Assembly: GCA_028820695.1 (NCBI GenBank)
Contig: JAPPIB010000042.1
Coordinates: 1 to 64,000, forward strand
DNA: 64,000 nucleotides
Direction: 5' to 3'
Source of the DNA: Acidiferrobacterales bacterium
GTDB taxonomy: Bacteria; Pseudomonadota; Gammaproteobacteria; Arenicellales; JAJDZL01
The notes beneath the pieces were generated by a model, which was not told the origin of the DNA, ran no database searches, and saw nothing but the letters and a program-made list of their open reading frames with translations. Below are positions 50,945 to 60,808 of the stretch, in pieces. How positions within the stretch are numbered: position 1 is the stretch's first letter; each line of letters opens with the position of its first letter. The position numbers and the translations under genes were made by a program.

Positions 50945-52279
50945 TCAGGTCAGATAACTTTCCATGGTGTCATCCATCGCTTCGATCCACTTCGTATGAT
51001 GCACCGGTTGCATGTTGCTTGTCACCAGTGATCGATGACCATTGTCGCGATAACCAATGATACTGTCGTGTTTATGATGCTCCCAGTTCATGAAGGTGTC
51101 GCCCATCCCCTTGACATCAAACTCCGGATAGTCAACCTGGTCTAGCAGGACTCTGATGTAGTCAGCCTGAAAGAAGATTTCCTGTTCGTAGTCCGCCAGG
51201 GTGGCTTCGCGCTCAAGCCATGCGGCATCGTCTTTGTCCCGTTCCGTTCTTGACGGCACGTCGATGCGGCCCATAATGACATCTCGAACATACCAGGCTT
51301 GGACATCAAACATATTGAATGTGTAATATTGGTCCTGCATGCCAAGATACATGACTTTGGGGTTGTCGTTCCAGATTACACCCTGATAAAGATTGGGAGT
51401 CCACATCCTGTTCGTCGTGCTCAGCTGCAAGGGCTTGTCCATAAAGGGGAAATGGTGCAGATACCCTGTACAAAGTATGATTGCATCCACGTTCTTGCTT
51501 ACGCCATTTTTGAAATGTGCAGTCTTGCCCTCAACCCGGGTCAGCAAGGGCACCTCCTCAAATGAATCCGGCCAGTGAAACCCGGTCGGTGCCGTTCGAT
51601 GGCTGATTGTGAGAGAGTTGGCACCGTATTTATGACACTGGGATGCGATGTCCTCTGCTGAATAGCTGGTTCCGATTATGAGGACATCCATGCCTTCAAA
51701 CTCACGGGCATCCCTGAAATCGTGCGCATGAAGGACACGTCCATTGAAAGTGTCAAAACCTTCGAATTGCGGTACGTTGGGGACCGAAAAGTGACCCGTA
51801 GCCACAACCACAGAATCAAACTGCTCTGTGACCGAGGAGTTCTCTTCCAGATTTCTTGCAGTCACTGAGAATTTTTCGGAGGTGTCATCGTAGCTGACCC
51901 ATTGCACGGCATGATTGAACTTGCAAAATTTACGAATTCCGGATGATTCAGCGCGTCCCTTGATGTAATCGGTAAGTACCGCACGCGGTGGAAAGGAAGG
52001 TATTGCCCGTCCAAAGTGTTCCTCAAACGAGTAGTCGGCGAATTCAAGACATTCTTTGGGGCCATTTGACCACAGATACCGGTACATACTGCCGTGAACG
52101 GGTTCCCCATACTGATCTGTGCCGGTGCGCCAAGTGTAATTCCACAGCCCACCCCAGTCACTTTGCTTCTCATAGCAGACAATTTCTGGAATATCTGCGC
52201 CGTTTCTCTCGGCACAAGCGAATGCATGCAACTGTGAAATGCCACAAGGGCCGGCGCCAAGTACTGCGACTCGAGTCAT
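50945..52279 (-). CDS. tmm: Trimethylamine monooxygenase
   Basis: A flavin-containing monooxygenase of about 444 residues that oxidises trimethylamine to TMAO with NADPH and O2. It has the FAD motif VLGAGPCGISQLHAFA, the FMO signature FNGRVLHAHDF (FxGxxxHxxxF), the NADPH motif IGTSYSAEDIASQ and ATG-type VVATGHFSVPNVPQF. The segment RYLWSNGPKECLEFADYSF is typical of bacterial Tmm. The ATG at 52279 has AAGGAG upstream; the longer open frame to 52408 is ignored. It is divergent from a transporter operon and near tdm. Confidence 0.92.
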   Translation of the reverse strand: MTRVAVLGAGPCGISQLHAFACAERNGADIPEIVCYEKQSDWGGLWNYTWRTGTDQYGEPVHGSMYRYLWSNGPKECLEFADYSFEEHFGRAIPSFPPRAVLTDYIKGRAESSGIRKFCKFNHAVQWVSYDDTSEKFSVTARNLEENSSVTEQFDSVVVATGHFSVPNVPQFEGFDTFNGRVLHAHDFRDAREFEGMDVLIIGTSYSAEDIASQCHKYGANSLTISHRTAPTGFHWPDSFEEVPLLTRVEGKTAHFKNGVSKNVDAIILCTGYLHHFPFMDKPLQLSTTNRMWTPNLYQGVIWNDNPKVMYLGMQDQYYTFNMFDVQAWYVRDVIMGRIDVPSRTERDKDDAAWLEREATLADYEQEIFFQADYIRVLLDQVDYPEFDVKGMGDTFMNWEHHKHDSIIGYRDNGHRSLVTSNMQPVHHTKWIEAMDDTMESYLT

Positions 52280-52566
52280 TTGGTTGCTCCTTTTGTGATT
52301 TTTAGAAATTTCGTCATGTAGTTGATTGGCGATTATAACTAATGAAATCTTCCTGTGCATTTCATTCATTGGGCAACCAAATGCGGCGGTTGACCTCAAC
52401 AAATCCATTCATCGCCTGAGCACACCTGTCCCAGCGGTGAAGGAAATTTCCAGGCCGACAGAAGGCACTTCGAGCCGCTTGAACAAATTTATTTTGTCTT
52501 AACTGCGCCATTGACTACAATTTACATAGTTAAAATTAAACTGTGGCAAATGCCGGAGGAAAATGC
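52280..52566. promoter_or_regulatory. Divergent control region of tmm and the transporter operon
   Basis: 287 bp without genes. On the plus strand TTGACT near 52512 followed by an AT-rich stretch (TAAAATTAAA near 52530) could be a promoter for the transporter. I see no clear operator. Shared regulation by trimethylamine or TMAO is plausible but not shown. Confidence 0.35.
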
Positions 52567-53844
52567 ATGAGTCTTCAACAACAAGAATCAAGACGAAAGT
52601 TCTTAAAACAGATGGCTGCTGGCGCAGCTACAGTATCGGCAGCTGGACTCGTTCCAGGCCGAGCGTTCTCAGCTAACAAGACACTGACGGTCGGAATGAA
52701 CATCCCGATGACCGGTGATCTGGCGCCTTGGGGCCTGCCGGGATACTACGGCTGCGAGATTATTGCGAACAATATCAATGCGGCTGGGGGAGTCACCATA
52801 GGTGGCGAGACATATGACTTGAAAATTGCGACCTACGACCATGCCTACGAAACCGACAAGGCAGTTCAAGGCATGAAGAAGCTGGTTTTGGAAGACGATG
52901 CCAAGATGGTCATGATGCTCGGTGGAGCTACGGTCGCTGCCGTTCTCCCGTGGGCAACTCGAAAGAAGGTCTTGACAACAACCCTTCTGCCGAGTGACAT
53001 CACACCGGATTCGGAATATTTGGTTGCTACGTGTGAGTCGCATCCGCTCTATAACGTTACCGGAGTGCAGTATCTGGCAAGGGAATTCCCTGATGCCAAG
53101 ACTGCGGTGATCGTGACCAACAACGACGTGGAATATGGTCTTCAATCGACCGCAACGTATCAGGCAGCCTTTGAAGTGGAGGGAATCGAGGTGGTCGACA
53201 CCAACCTGCACGGATTTGATGTCACCGACTTCGCCCCGATTGTCAGTTCAGTTCTGGCGAAGAATCCTGACATCTTCTGCATGGCGACGAGTTTCTACGT
53301 CACGCCGATCATGGAGCAACTGTATCACCAGGGTTTCGAAGGCAAGATTGTGTCATGCACCTTGGATTACTATGACGAGATCATCCAGAAAACGAGTGTT
53401 GATTTCGTCAATGGTACTATTTTCCAATTCCCGGACTTCGATGATCCGGCACTGCTGGAAGAGGGAGTCAGTTTCCCTGATCCTGCGGGATTTGACGCAG
53501 CATTTCGAAAGGATCATCCCAATGACTGGTCAGCAGTTGCCTGGGAGTATCCCGTCATCTTGCTGAATTGGCTCGAAAACGCGAAAGCGGCCGGCAGTGT
53601 CGAGTCCGAAGCGGTAACCGCACACATGACCGGCAACAAGCAGGAGTTTGTATTCGGTGGCGGAGACTGGTGGGGCAGTCAGTTGTGGGGCCTCGACAAT
53701 GTTCTGATCGGTCGCTGGCCGGTAGTCGTGGTAACCGACGGCAAAGCGAGAATCCAGGAATATGGTGATCTCGCCGGCTGGCTCGATGCTAACAATGATG
53801 TCCTGATCAAGCACATGAAAGATCTTGGGCTTAGAACAGTCTGA
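52567..53844 (+). CDS. Substrate-binding protein of a Liv-type ABC transporter
   Basis: A periplasmic-binding protein type I of about 425 residues with a twin-arginine signal (QESRRKFLKQMAAGAATVSA). The mature part includes LTVGMNIPMTGDLAPWGLPG, ANNINAAGGVTIGG, TYDHAYETDKAVQGMKKLVL and VTNNDVEYGLQSTATYQAAF. GGAGGAAA fits the ATG at 52567. Placed between tmm and tdm, the importer probably handles trimethylamine, TMAO or another small amine or amide instead of branched-chain amino acids. Confidence 0.85.
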   Translation: MSLQQQESRRKFLKQMAAGAATVSAAGLVPGRAFSANKTLTVGMNIPMTGDLAPWGLPGYYGCEIIANNINAAGGVTIGGETYDLKIATYDHAYETDKAVQGMKKLVLEDDAKMVMMLGGATVAAVLPWATRKKVLTTTLLPSDITPDSEYLVATCESHPLYNVTGVQYLAREFPDAKTAVIVTNNDVEYGLQSTATYQAAFEVEGIEVVDTNLHGFDVTDFAPIVSSVLAKNPDIFCMATSFYVTPIMEQLYHQGFEGKIVSCTLDYYDEIIQKTSVDFVNGTIFQFPDFDDPALLEEGVSFPDPAGFDAAFRKDHPNDWSAVAWEYPVILLNWLENAKAAGSVESEAVTAHMTGNKQEFVFGGGDWWGSQLWGLDNVLIGRWPVVVVTDGKARIQEYGDLAGWLDANNDVLIKHMKDLGLRTV

Positions 53845-53866
53845 CATCTGACGTAAACTTACCTGG

Positions 53867-53907
53867 GGGGAGAGAAGCAGTTGAATTCTCTCCCCTTCAT
53901 TATTTTT
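53867..53907 (+). terminator. Terminator/attenuator after the binding-protein gene
   Basis: A 10-bp stem (GGGGAGAGAA with TTCTCTCCCC), a 9-nt loop, then TTCATTATTTTT. Partial read-through into the permease genes would give excess binding protein. Confidence 0.7.
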
Positions 53908-53932
53908 GCTTGAGTAAACCAGAGAATTTCTA

Positions 53933-54802
53933 TTGGATCTGTTTGTACAAACAATCGTAAATGGATTTATCCAAAGCGGATTCTATGCGCTGGCATCAAT
54001 CGGCTTGGTTCTGGTGTTCGGAGTGATGCGCGTTGTCAACTTCGCGCATGGCGAATTGGTCATGGTGGGCGCGTACACAGTATGGCTGGTTCACGCTCAG
54101 CACGGCGCGCCGTATCTGCTGACTGTGGTTCTCGCGATCATTGTGGTAATGGGAATCGGGTTAGCGATGGAGCGATTTCTGTTCCGTCCTATGGTGAATG
54201 ATCCACTCGGTGGGTTGATATGCTCGATTGGCGTACTGTTCATCCTGCAGGTGATCGCAACCTACGTAGGCGGTGAGGGTCCTTCCAAGCAGGTTCCACC
54301 GCCTTTCGAGGGAACCATGGTGATCATGGACTCCATTCGGATTCCAAATCAGAGACTGTTCAGCATCTGTGTATGCGTCGCGGCGCTTGTCACGTTGTGG
54401 CACTTCCTTACAAGAACCAAACTAGGTTGGGCGGTCAGGGCTGTATCCATGGACCGGGAGGCAGCTGCGCTTCAGGGAATCAGTACGGTTCGTATTTCCA
54501 TGGTTGCTATCGGCGTCGGTGCGGCGATGGCTGGATTGGCAGGTGCGTTGATGGCTCCACTGACCAATATCAATCCGCATATGGGTCATAACGTCATCAT
54601 CACCGCATTTATCGTCACTATCGTAGGCGGAATCGGCAGTCTGCCCGGTGCGGTGATCGCTGCGGTGCTTTATGCTCTGTTCCACACTTTCATGACAACA
54701 TACTTCAGCGGAACGATTGCCACGATATCCGGACTGCTGATCATGGTATTGGTGCTGATCGTCCGTCCGACTGGAATCATGGGACACAGGGTAAGCGAGT
54801 GA
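53933..54802 (+). CDS. Liv-type ABC transporter permease 1 (LivH-like)
   Basis: A 289-residue membrane protein starting at TTG: IVNGFIQSGFYALASIGLVL, VFGVMRVVNFAHGELVMVGA (family hallmark VNFAHGE), GWAVRAVSMDREAAALQGIS and the final VLIVRPTGIMG. Couples 1 bp before the next permease gene. Confidence 0.9.
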   Translation: MDLFVQTIVNGFIQSGFYALASIGLVLVFGVMRVVNFAHGELVMVGAYTVWLVHAQHGAPYLLTVVLAIIVVMGIGLAMERFLFRPMVNDPLGGLICSIGVLFILQVIATYVGGEGPSKQVPPPFEGTMVIMDSIRIPNQRLFSICVCVAALVTLWHFLTRTKLGWAVRAVSMDREAAALQGISTVRISMVAIGVGAAMAGLAGALMAPLTNINPHMGHNVIITAFIVTIVGGIGSLPGAVIAAVLYALFHTFMTTYFSGTIATISGLLIMVLVLIVRPTGIMGHRVSE

Positions 54803-54803
54803 G

Positions 54804-55763
54804 ATGAACACGCCTGCGTTGAGAACCACAATACTGATTGCCGGACTGCTGATTGGTCTGGCCATACTGCCGCATTTTCTCAAGTATCATCAACAGGATT
54901 TTCTGATCTTCCTCACCATCAACATCCTTGTGGTTGTCAGCTATCGTCTGGTGACATTGACGGGTGAGTGGTCTTTGATCCACGCGGTCATGATGGGGGT
55001 TGGTGCCTATACGAGCGCCCTATTGAGTAAGAATTTTGACATCTCTTTCTGGATCACTCTTCCTTTGGCTGGTGTAGCTGCAGGCACCATGGCTGCGTTG
55101 CTGAGTTATCCATTGTTTCGCATGACGCAGTTTTATTTTCTGATTGGCTCGTTCGCAACCGGTGAGGCAATCCGCTTGTGCTGGATTCAATTTATCAAGC
55201 CATTTGGTGGAACAGGAGGTATCAGTGCGATTCCATCTCCCGAACTGCTTGATATCGATTTTCTTGAGCCGATACCCTATTTTTATCTGGTCCTGATTAT
55301 CGTCACTGTCTGTGTATTCCTACTTTACCGAATAGAGAAATCCCGCATCGGATTGACATTGCATGCCGTTCACTGGAAAGCAGTACTGGCCGAATCCGTT
55401 GGGATCAACACGTGGAATTACCGTGCACTGGCATTCGTGATCGGTTCCTTGTTCGTTGGAATTGCCGGTGCTCTGAAAGTGCACTATATCGGTACAGTCG
55501 CGCCTAAACAATTCGACATCGGTTTTATGGTTTTCATACTCATTTGGGTAATTGTCGGAGGGTATCGAACCTTTTACGGTGCGATGCTTGGTGCTGTGGC
55601 GCTATCCGTACTGGACGAAACGCTGCGGGGAGTTGATCAGTTGCGGCCCGCTATTTATGGATTCACATTGATATTGTTTATTCTTTATCTTTCTGGCGGC
55701 CTGGAGCAGTTGCCGCAAAAACTTCGCAGAATTTTTTGGGTTGGAAAGCAGGGCAATGTCTGA
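54804..55763 (+). CDS. Liv-type ABC transporter permease 2 (LivM-like)
   Basis: A 319-residue permease: NILVVVSYRLVTLTGEWSLI, HAVMMGVGAYTSALLSKNF, GGTGGISAIPSPELL and RIEKSRIGLTLHAVHWKAVL with AESVGINTWNYRALAFVIGS. Its stop overlaps the start of the next ATPase gene by one base. Confidence 0.9.
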   Translation: MNTPALRTTILIAGLLIGLAILPHFLKYHQQDFLIFLTINILVVVSYRLVTLTGEWSLIHAVMMGVGAYTSALLSKNFDISFWITLPLAGVAAGTMAALLSYPLFRMTQFYFLIGSFATGEAIRLCWIQFIKPFGGTGGISAIPSPELLDIDFLEPIPYFYLVLIIVTVCVFLLYRIEKSRIGLTLHAVHWKAVLAESVGINTWNYRALAFVIGSLFVGIAGALKVHYIGTVAPKQFDIGFMVFILIWVIVGGYRTFYGAMLGAVALSVLDETLRGVDQLRPAIYGFTLILFILYLSGGLEQLPQKLRRIFWVGKQGNV

Positions 55764-56515
55764 TGCCTATCCTTGAAGTAAGGAATCTGACGATGCAATT
55801 TGGCGGCTTGATTGCGGTCGATGATGTCAGTTTCGCGGTCGATGAAGGCGAGATTCATGGGTTGATCGGTCCGAATGGCGCTGGCAAGAGCACGACCTTC
55901 AAAGTCATTGCCGGATTCTTGACTCCAACGGGCGGGGATGTTGTGTTTCGCAACACCAGTATTAAGGGACGGAAGCCCTTCCGAATCGCCAAAGACGGTA
56001 TTGTGCGCACTTTTCAGGAAACCACCCTGTTTCAGGAACTCAGTGTTTTTGACAATGTATTGATCGGCGTGCATAAGGAAGCCAAGACAGATGTGTTTTC
56101 GGCGGTGCTGGGACTTGACCGACAACGGCAGGCGCAGGCGTCGGCGGACGCCAATCGGGTTATTGACTTCATCGGACTCGGGGATCGCAGGGATCAACTG
56201 GCCGCGGAACTGCCACTTGGATTCCAGCGGGTGTTGGCGGTAGCTGTGGCATTGGCCTCAAAGCCAAGTCTGTTGCTTATGGATGAGCCGTTTGCCGGAA
56301 TGAATCCGGAGGAGACTCGACATATGATGGATCTGACCCGCACTGTGCGCGAATCTGGGGTAACCATTGTGCTCGTTGAGCACAATATGAAAGCGGTGAT
56401 GGGGTTGTGCGACCGTCTGACGGTGCTTAATTTTGGAACGGTGTTGGCTGACGGAACACCGGAGCAGATCAGAAACAATCCCGATGTGATCCAAGCTTAT
56501 CTTGGAGGGCAGTGA
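55763..56515 (+). CDS. Liv-type ABC transporter ATPase (LivG-like)
   Basis: About 250 residues. The gene starts at ATG 55763 (MPILEVRNLTMQFGG), which overlaps the previous stop codon. Motifs: GPNGAGKSTTFKVIAGF, GIVRTFQETTLFQELSVFDN, LPLGFQRVLAVAVALASKPS (a modified signature; canonical LSYGxQR is altered) and LLLMDEPFAGMNPEE. The signature deviation may affect ATPase rate. Confidence 0.88.
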   Translation: MPILEVRNLTMQFGGLIAVDDVSFAVDEGEIHGLIGPNGAGKSTTFKVIAGFLTPTGGDVVFRNTSIKGRKPFRIAKDGIVRTFQETTLFQELSVFDNVLIGVHKEAKTDVFSAVLGLDRQRQAQASADANRVIDFIGLGDRRDQLAAELPLGFQRVLAVAVALASKPSLLLMDEPFAGMNPEETRHMMDLTRTVRESGVTIVLVEHNMKAVMGLCDRLTVLNFGTVLADGTPEQIRNNPDVIQAYLGGQ

Positions 56516-56518
56516 GAT

Positions 56519-57226
56519 ATGCGGCTGGAAGTGAAAGATCTTGAGGTCAATTACCAAAATATCGCCGCACTGAAGGGAATCAGTTTTACGGTACCAAACG
56601 GGGCGTTCATTACCATAATTGGATCAAACGGGGCTGGCAAGAGCACAACATTGCGCACCATTTCGGGGCTCGTCAAGCCAAGTTCAGGTACCATTTCGGT
56701 CGACGGAGAACGTATTGATGGTCTGGCTGCCGATAAGATTGTAGCGTTGGGGATTTCTCATGTGCCTGAAGGTCGTCGCATATTCAAGGATCTCACGGTC
56801 GTTGAGAATCTGCATCTGGGTGCCTTCATTTACAAAGATCAGGATCGTATTGATCGCGACCTGAATGAAGTCTACAGCCACTTCCCAAGACTGCTTGAAC
56901 GCAGTAACCAGCAAGCAAGGACGCTAAGCGGTGGTGAGCAGCAGATGCTGTCAATTGGAAGGGCGTTGATGTCTCGTCCGAAAGTTCTTTTGCTCGATGA
57001 ACCGTCGTTGGGGTTGGCGCCACTTGTAGTTCAGGAGATTGGTGAGATCCTGCAGCAGATCAACCAGGCCGGTGTAACCGTCATCCTGGTAGAGCAGAAT
57101 GCAGATCTAGCCCTTCGACTGGTCAACTACGGGCATGTATTGGAGAACGGAAGAATTACAATGAGCGACAAGGCGGGAAACCTTGCCAACAACGACCACG
57201 TCAGAAGGGCGTATCTGGGCGTCTAG
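56519..57226 (+). CDS. Liv-type ABC transporter ATPase (LivF-like)
   Basis: A 235-residue ATPase: GSNGAGKSTTLRTISGLVKP, ISHVPEGRRIFKDLTVVENL, TLSGGEQQMLSIGRALMSRP and LLLDEPSLGLAPLVVQEIGE. Last gene of the transporter operon; it ends 4 bp inside the convergent tdm gene. Confidence 0.92.
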   Translation: MRLEVKDLEVNYQNIAALKGISFTVPNGAFITIIGSNGAGKSTTLRTISGLVKPSSGTISVDGERIDGLAADKIVALGISHVPEGRRIFKDLTVVENLHLGAFIYKDQDRIDRDLNEVYSHFPRLLERSNQQARTLSGGEQQMLSIGRALMSRPKVLLLDEPSLGLAPLVVQEIGEILQQINQAGVTVILVEQNADLALRLVNYGHVLENGRITMSDKAGNLANNDHVRRAYLGV

Positions 57227-59595
57227 TCGGATTCCGGATAGATTCCCCGAACCCTCGATTTTGTCGGATCAAAGTGAGGGAAGGGAACAACCGCAGCTGG
57301 GATTCTTTTCTGATGGTCGTCGAGTTTGCCGACCTGCACCTCAGTTCCATCTTCGGAAAACTCAATGTTCATTTTACATAGGGCAATTGTCTTGCCCAGA
57401 ACGGGTGACACTGTGGAACTTGTGATATCGCCCACGCGATAACGTCCATTGAAAACTCCATCTCCCGACTCTGCCGCTTCACGTCCCACGAGTTCCAGCC
57501 CGACTAATTTTCTTTGTGGGTTGGCTTTCCGTCGTTCAAGCGCTTCCCGACCGATGAAGTTGTCTGTTTTCGATTTCAGCGGCACTGTGAAGGGGATGCC
57601 GGCCTCGAACGGATCGGTCTGTTCACAGAATTCATGACCAGCCAGGATCAGACCTGCTTCGATACGAAGCATGTCCAGTGCATCCATCCCCATAGGCGTT
57701 ACCGGCATTCCATGCGACGGATCTATGATCATCTGCCAGACAGTGGCCGCATCTCGGGGGTGGCAGAATATCTCGTAGCCCAACTCGCCGGTATATCCGG
57801 TTCGTGACACAACTATGGGCAATCCAGCTGCATCCTGCATCCTGGCGACGGAAAAGCGAAACCAGCCCAATTCTTCCACCGATGCCTGATCGGGTCTGGT
57901 CCAAATCAACTGACTGAGCAATTTACGGCTATTCGGTCCTTGCACCTGCAGGTTGGCTAGTTGATCAGTCGAGTTCTTGACCCATACCTTGAGTCCGAGC
58001 TTTTCCGCCTGCTCGCGCAACCACAGTCCAGAACCGTCACATCCGCCGACCCAGCGAAAGTTATGCGGTGCAAGGCGAAAGACTGTTCCATCGTCAATCA
58101 TCCCACCGGACTCATTGCACATCGCGGTATACGATACCTGTCCAACCGACAGTTTTTTCATATCCCGCGTGAGACAGGTCTGTAGAAGCAATTCAGCGTC
58201 AGGACCGAGAACCTCATATTTACGCAAAGCAGAAAGATCAGTTACGACTACGCCCCGTCGACATGCCCAATACTCTTCAATGGCACCTTGATTGAGATAA
58301 CAGGACGGCATCCAATAGCCGGCGTTTTCCACATAATTACGGGTAAGCTTCGAGGTTTCTGAATGAAATCCGGTTTCCTGTGTCATGATAGGGTCAGCAT
58401 CTGTAGTCATTCGTATTGCAATTGAACTTTTGAACAATTCCTTTCGGTCATAAACTCGCACCTGAATATCGGTGGGATTCCAAGCGTTGGCCGGATCAAT
58501 GTCATCGGAACAGGACGAACTTACGCACACCATATCGCGCATGGCGCGCATCAGTACGTAATCGCCCGGGCGAGACCAAGGCTCATCGGAAAGGAGTTGA
58601 AAATTGTCGTCAAAGAATGAATTGAAAAACAAGTTGATCGCCATCCAGCCTTTGCGGGGTGCGACCGGATATTCCTCTAGAGCAAAATTGAAATTGTCCG
58701 AGCAGTTTGGGTGTCCGGGGTAGCCCATTTCATCGTAAGTCTTGCTGGTGCAGGCAAGTCCGAAACTGTCATGTCGCCCACAGGTATCCTGTACGACTTC
58801 GATAACGGGCTGAAGGTCAACGTCAAAGAATTTTGAGAACAATCCCGGGCTCGGGTAAGCCGCGCCCATCAAGGATCTCGTAACGGTAGCGTCAAGACAT
58901 CTTTCCAGACCTTTGTCGAGTGCCGGAATGTCAAAACACTGGAAGTCGGAACACTGTCGTCCATCAATGTCCAGAACCTGGATATAGTCCCCAGCCTTGA
59001 CTTCGTAAGTTACAGCAGTCGATGCTTCAATGCGGAAATCCTGTGTGGGGGCAGCAAGCGGGTCAGGCAAATCGTATGAGATGTGTTGAGCGGGAGAGTT
59101 ACGCGTGACCCACACAATCAAGTCGGTCGGTGGGTTTTGCTGATCGACCGGCATTGGATTTCCCGGAGCACCGATAATTCCGATGCATTCCGTGTTGGAG
59201 TTCAGGCTGATTCGGGAACCCGGAGCGGTTTCTCCATCCAATAGCAACTTTGGCTGGGCAGTTGCAAGGTTCATATCGAACCTTTTCAATTTTGAGCGAA
59301 TTGCATGGGCACCCGGAGTTTCGGCGTTGAGCATTTCCGCGAGAGTCTGACCTTCAACCGTCTTCCCTTTGCTGAACTGTCCGGAGCAATCAGTTCCATG
59401 AGAGTCAAAGGCCGCAATATGTGCACACTGCAGTCCTTCGGGGTCGACTATCTCAATCTGGTCGCCTGGCAGCAAGGGCATGAGAGTCATCGCGCCGCCT
59501 CGGACGACATATCTTTCCCGCCCAAGATTGAAAGGATTCAGTCCGGGTTCAAGCGCCTGCCTGGTTATTCCGGGTTCTAGAAGTTCTGGTAACAT
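57223..59595 (-). CDS. tdm: TMAO demethylase (DUF1989-GcvT fusion)
   Basis: About 790 residues in two parts. Residues about 1-400 form a DUF1989-like region (LMPLLPGDQIEIVDPEGLQC, VKAGDYIQVLDIDGRQCSDF, PRKGWMAINLFFNSFFDD), with several Cys and His that could bind zinc. Residues about 420-790 are an aminomethyltransferase (GcvT)-like tetrahydrofolate-binding domain (ACRRGVVVTDLSALRKYEVL, GYTGELGYEIFCHPRDAATV, MGMDALDMLRIEAGLILAGH). This architecture is that of Tdm, which splits TMAO into dimethylamine and formaldehyde. The tmm neighbourhood supports it. A dimethylglycine-type demethylase is the alternative. Confidence 0.82.
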   Translation of the reverse strand: MLPELLEPGITRQALEPGLNPFNLGRERYVVRGGAMTLMPLLPGDQIEIVDPEGLQCAHIAAFDSHGTDCSGQFSKGKTVEGQTLAEMLNAETPGAHAIRSKLKRFDMNLATAQPKLLLDGETAPGSRISLNSNTECIGIIGAPGNPMPVDQQNPPTDLIVWVTRNSPAQHISYDLPDPLAAPTQDFRIEASTAVTYEVKAGDYIQVLDIDGRQCSDFQCFDIPALDKGLERCLDATVTRSLMGAAYPSPGLFSKFFDVDLQPVIEVVQDTCGRHDSFGLACTSKTYDEMGYPGHPNCSDNFNFALEEYPVAPRKGWMAINLFFNSFFDDNFQLLSDEPWSRPGDYVLMRAMRDMVCVSSSCSDDIDPANAWNPTDIQVRVYDRKELFKSSIAIRMTTDADPIMTQETGFHSETSKLTRNYVENAGYWMPSCYLNQGAIEEYWACRRGVVVTDLSALRKYEVLGPDAELLLQTCLTRDMKKLSVGQVSYTAMCNESGGMIDDGTVFRLAPHNFRWVGGCDGSGLWLREQAEKLGLKVWVKNSTDQLANLQVQGPNSRKLLSQLIWTRPDQASVEELGWFRFSVARMQDAAGLPIVVSRTGYTGELGYEIFCHPRDAATVWQMIIDPSHGMPVTPMGMDALDMLRIEAGLILAGHEFCEQTDPFEAGIPFTVPLKSKTDNFIGREALERRKANPQRKLVGLELVGREAAESGDGVFNGRYRVGDITSSTVSPVLGKTIALCKMNIEFSEDGTEVQVGKLDDHQKRIPAAVVPFPHFDPTKSRVRGIYPESD

Positions 59596-59810
59596 CAATT
59601 TCGCCCGATGGACTTAATTTTTTGCCAATAAAAGGTCTGCTTGAAAATTCTGCTGTGAAAAGTAGTATATCACTTGCCATGAATCCATTACATAGGTTGA
59701 GCATTCGCGGGTATTTTCCTGGACTTTGCATGCGAGACTATCAGAAAAGGCAATCAGCGGTAGCTTGGTGTCTGCAAAATTCAAATCTGCAGGGACTGTC
59801 TTGTTAAAAT

Positions 59811-60635
59811 GTGCAGACAATGCCGGAACATTCAGTCCAATTCATTCGAGATAGTCATAGGTCAGGCTTCATCAGACGACTGGCGTGCATGGGAGCGTTG
59901 CTGGTTGCCTCGACGGGCATCGCATTTGCCGATGAAATGCTTGGTGAGATTTCTTACAGGACACTTATTCCCATCATTGCATTGGATAAGGGGATGGTGA
60001 CCGAAGTGCATGCGGATATTGGCGATCATGTGTCATCCGGTGACGTCCTCATCGAGTTCGATCCAACCGTACACAAAGCCAGGGTGACAGCACGAAAAAG
60101 TGCGGTAGAGCGCATCAAGATCGAAGTTGACAGTCTTTCAGATAAGTTTGAAAGACAACAGGAAATGTTCGACCGTGGCTCGCTCTCGTTGCTGGCTTAC
60201 GAGGAAACGGACAACGCGCTGAAGACTGTCAAAGCGAAATTGAAATCTGCCCAGTCCAAATTGTCTGTCGCTCAGCATTATGTGGAACGTACCAGATTGC
60301 GTGCGCCTATGGATTCAATTGTCCTAAGCAGGAATATTCATCCTGGCATGAACGTGGTTCCCGAATTACAGACAGAACCACTGATGGTTTTGGCCAGCGA
60401 TGGGAATTTCACAGTGAGACTGGATATGGACTTCGACAACTGGTCGAAATTGAGAAAATCCGAGAGTTCGGTACAAATTGATGTCAATGGCACCACATTT
60501 ACTCCGGATCTGACTGAGTCTATATTCCTTCCGGCCTCTTCGGAAAGCGGAACTGGTTTTGTTGTGGAACTGAGTATTCGTGACGATTCAGGTGTAGTGG
60601 TTCCGGGTACGTTCGCAACAGTCCGATTTCAATAA
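59811..60635 (+). CDS. HlyD/RND-type periplasmic adaptor protein
   Basis: A 274-residue membrane-fusion-type protein. After an N-terminal hydrophobic segment (ACMGALLVASTGIAFADEML) it shows the lipoyl-like half VTEVHADIGDHVSSGDVLIE, a coiled-coil hairpin (about residues 95-165), RTRLRAPMDSIVLSRNIHPG and a beta-barrel part ending VVVPGTFATVRFQ. It is shorter than most adaptors and no pump gene adjoins, so its partner is unknown; the TolC-like protein at 44318 is one candidate. Confidence 0.78.
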   Translation: MQTMPEHSVQFIRDSHRSGFIRRLACMGALLVASTGIAFADEMLGEISYRTLIPIIALDKGMVTEVHADIGDHVSSGDVLIEFDPTVHKARVTARKSAVERIKIEVDSLSDKFERQQEMFDRGSLSLLAYEETDNALKTVKAKLKSAQSKLSVAQHYVERTRLRAPMDSIVLSRNIHPGMNVVPELQTEPLMVLASDGNFTVRLDMDFDNWSKLRKSESSVQIDVNGTTFTPDLTESIFLPASSESGTGFVVELSIRDDSGVVVPGTFATVRFQ

Positions 60636-60808
60636 ATTGATCTTGCTTCGATCCGCCGGGCCGGTTCGGCGCGGGTATGGACTATTTCGTAGCCACATTT
60701 CGGTTATTTTGCCTCGTTCCTCCACATCCATAGACTAAATTTCAGTTAGCCAATGGGGTGCGGTCTCGAGAATCTTCGGGTTCGCACCTAAGCATCAGGT
60801 GAAGAGCA

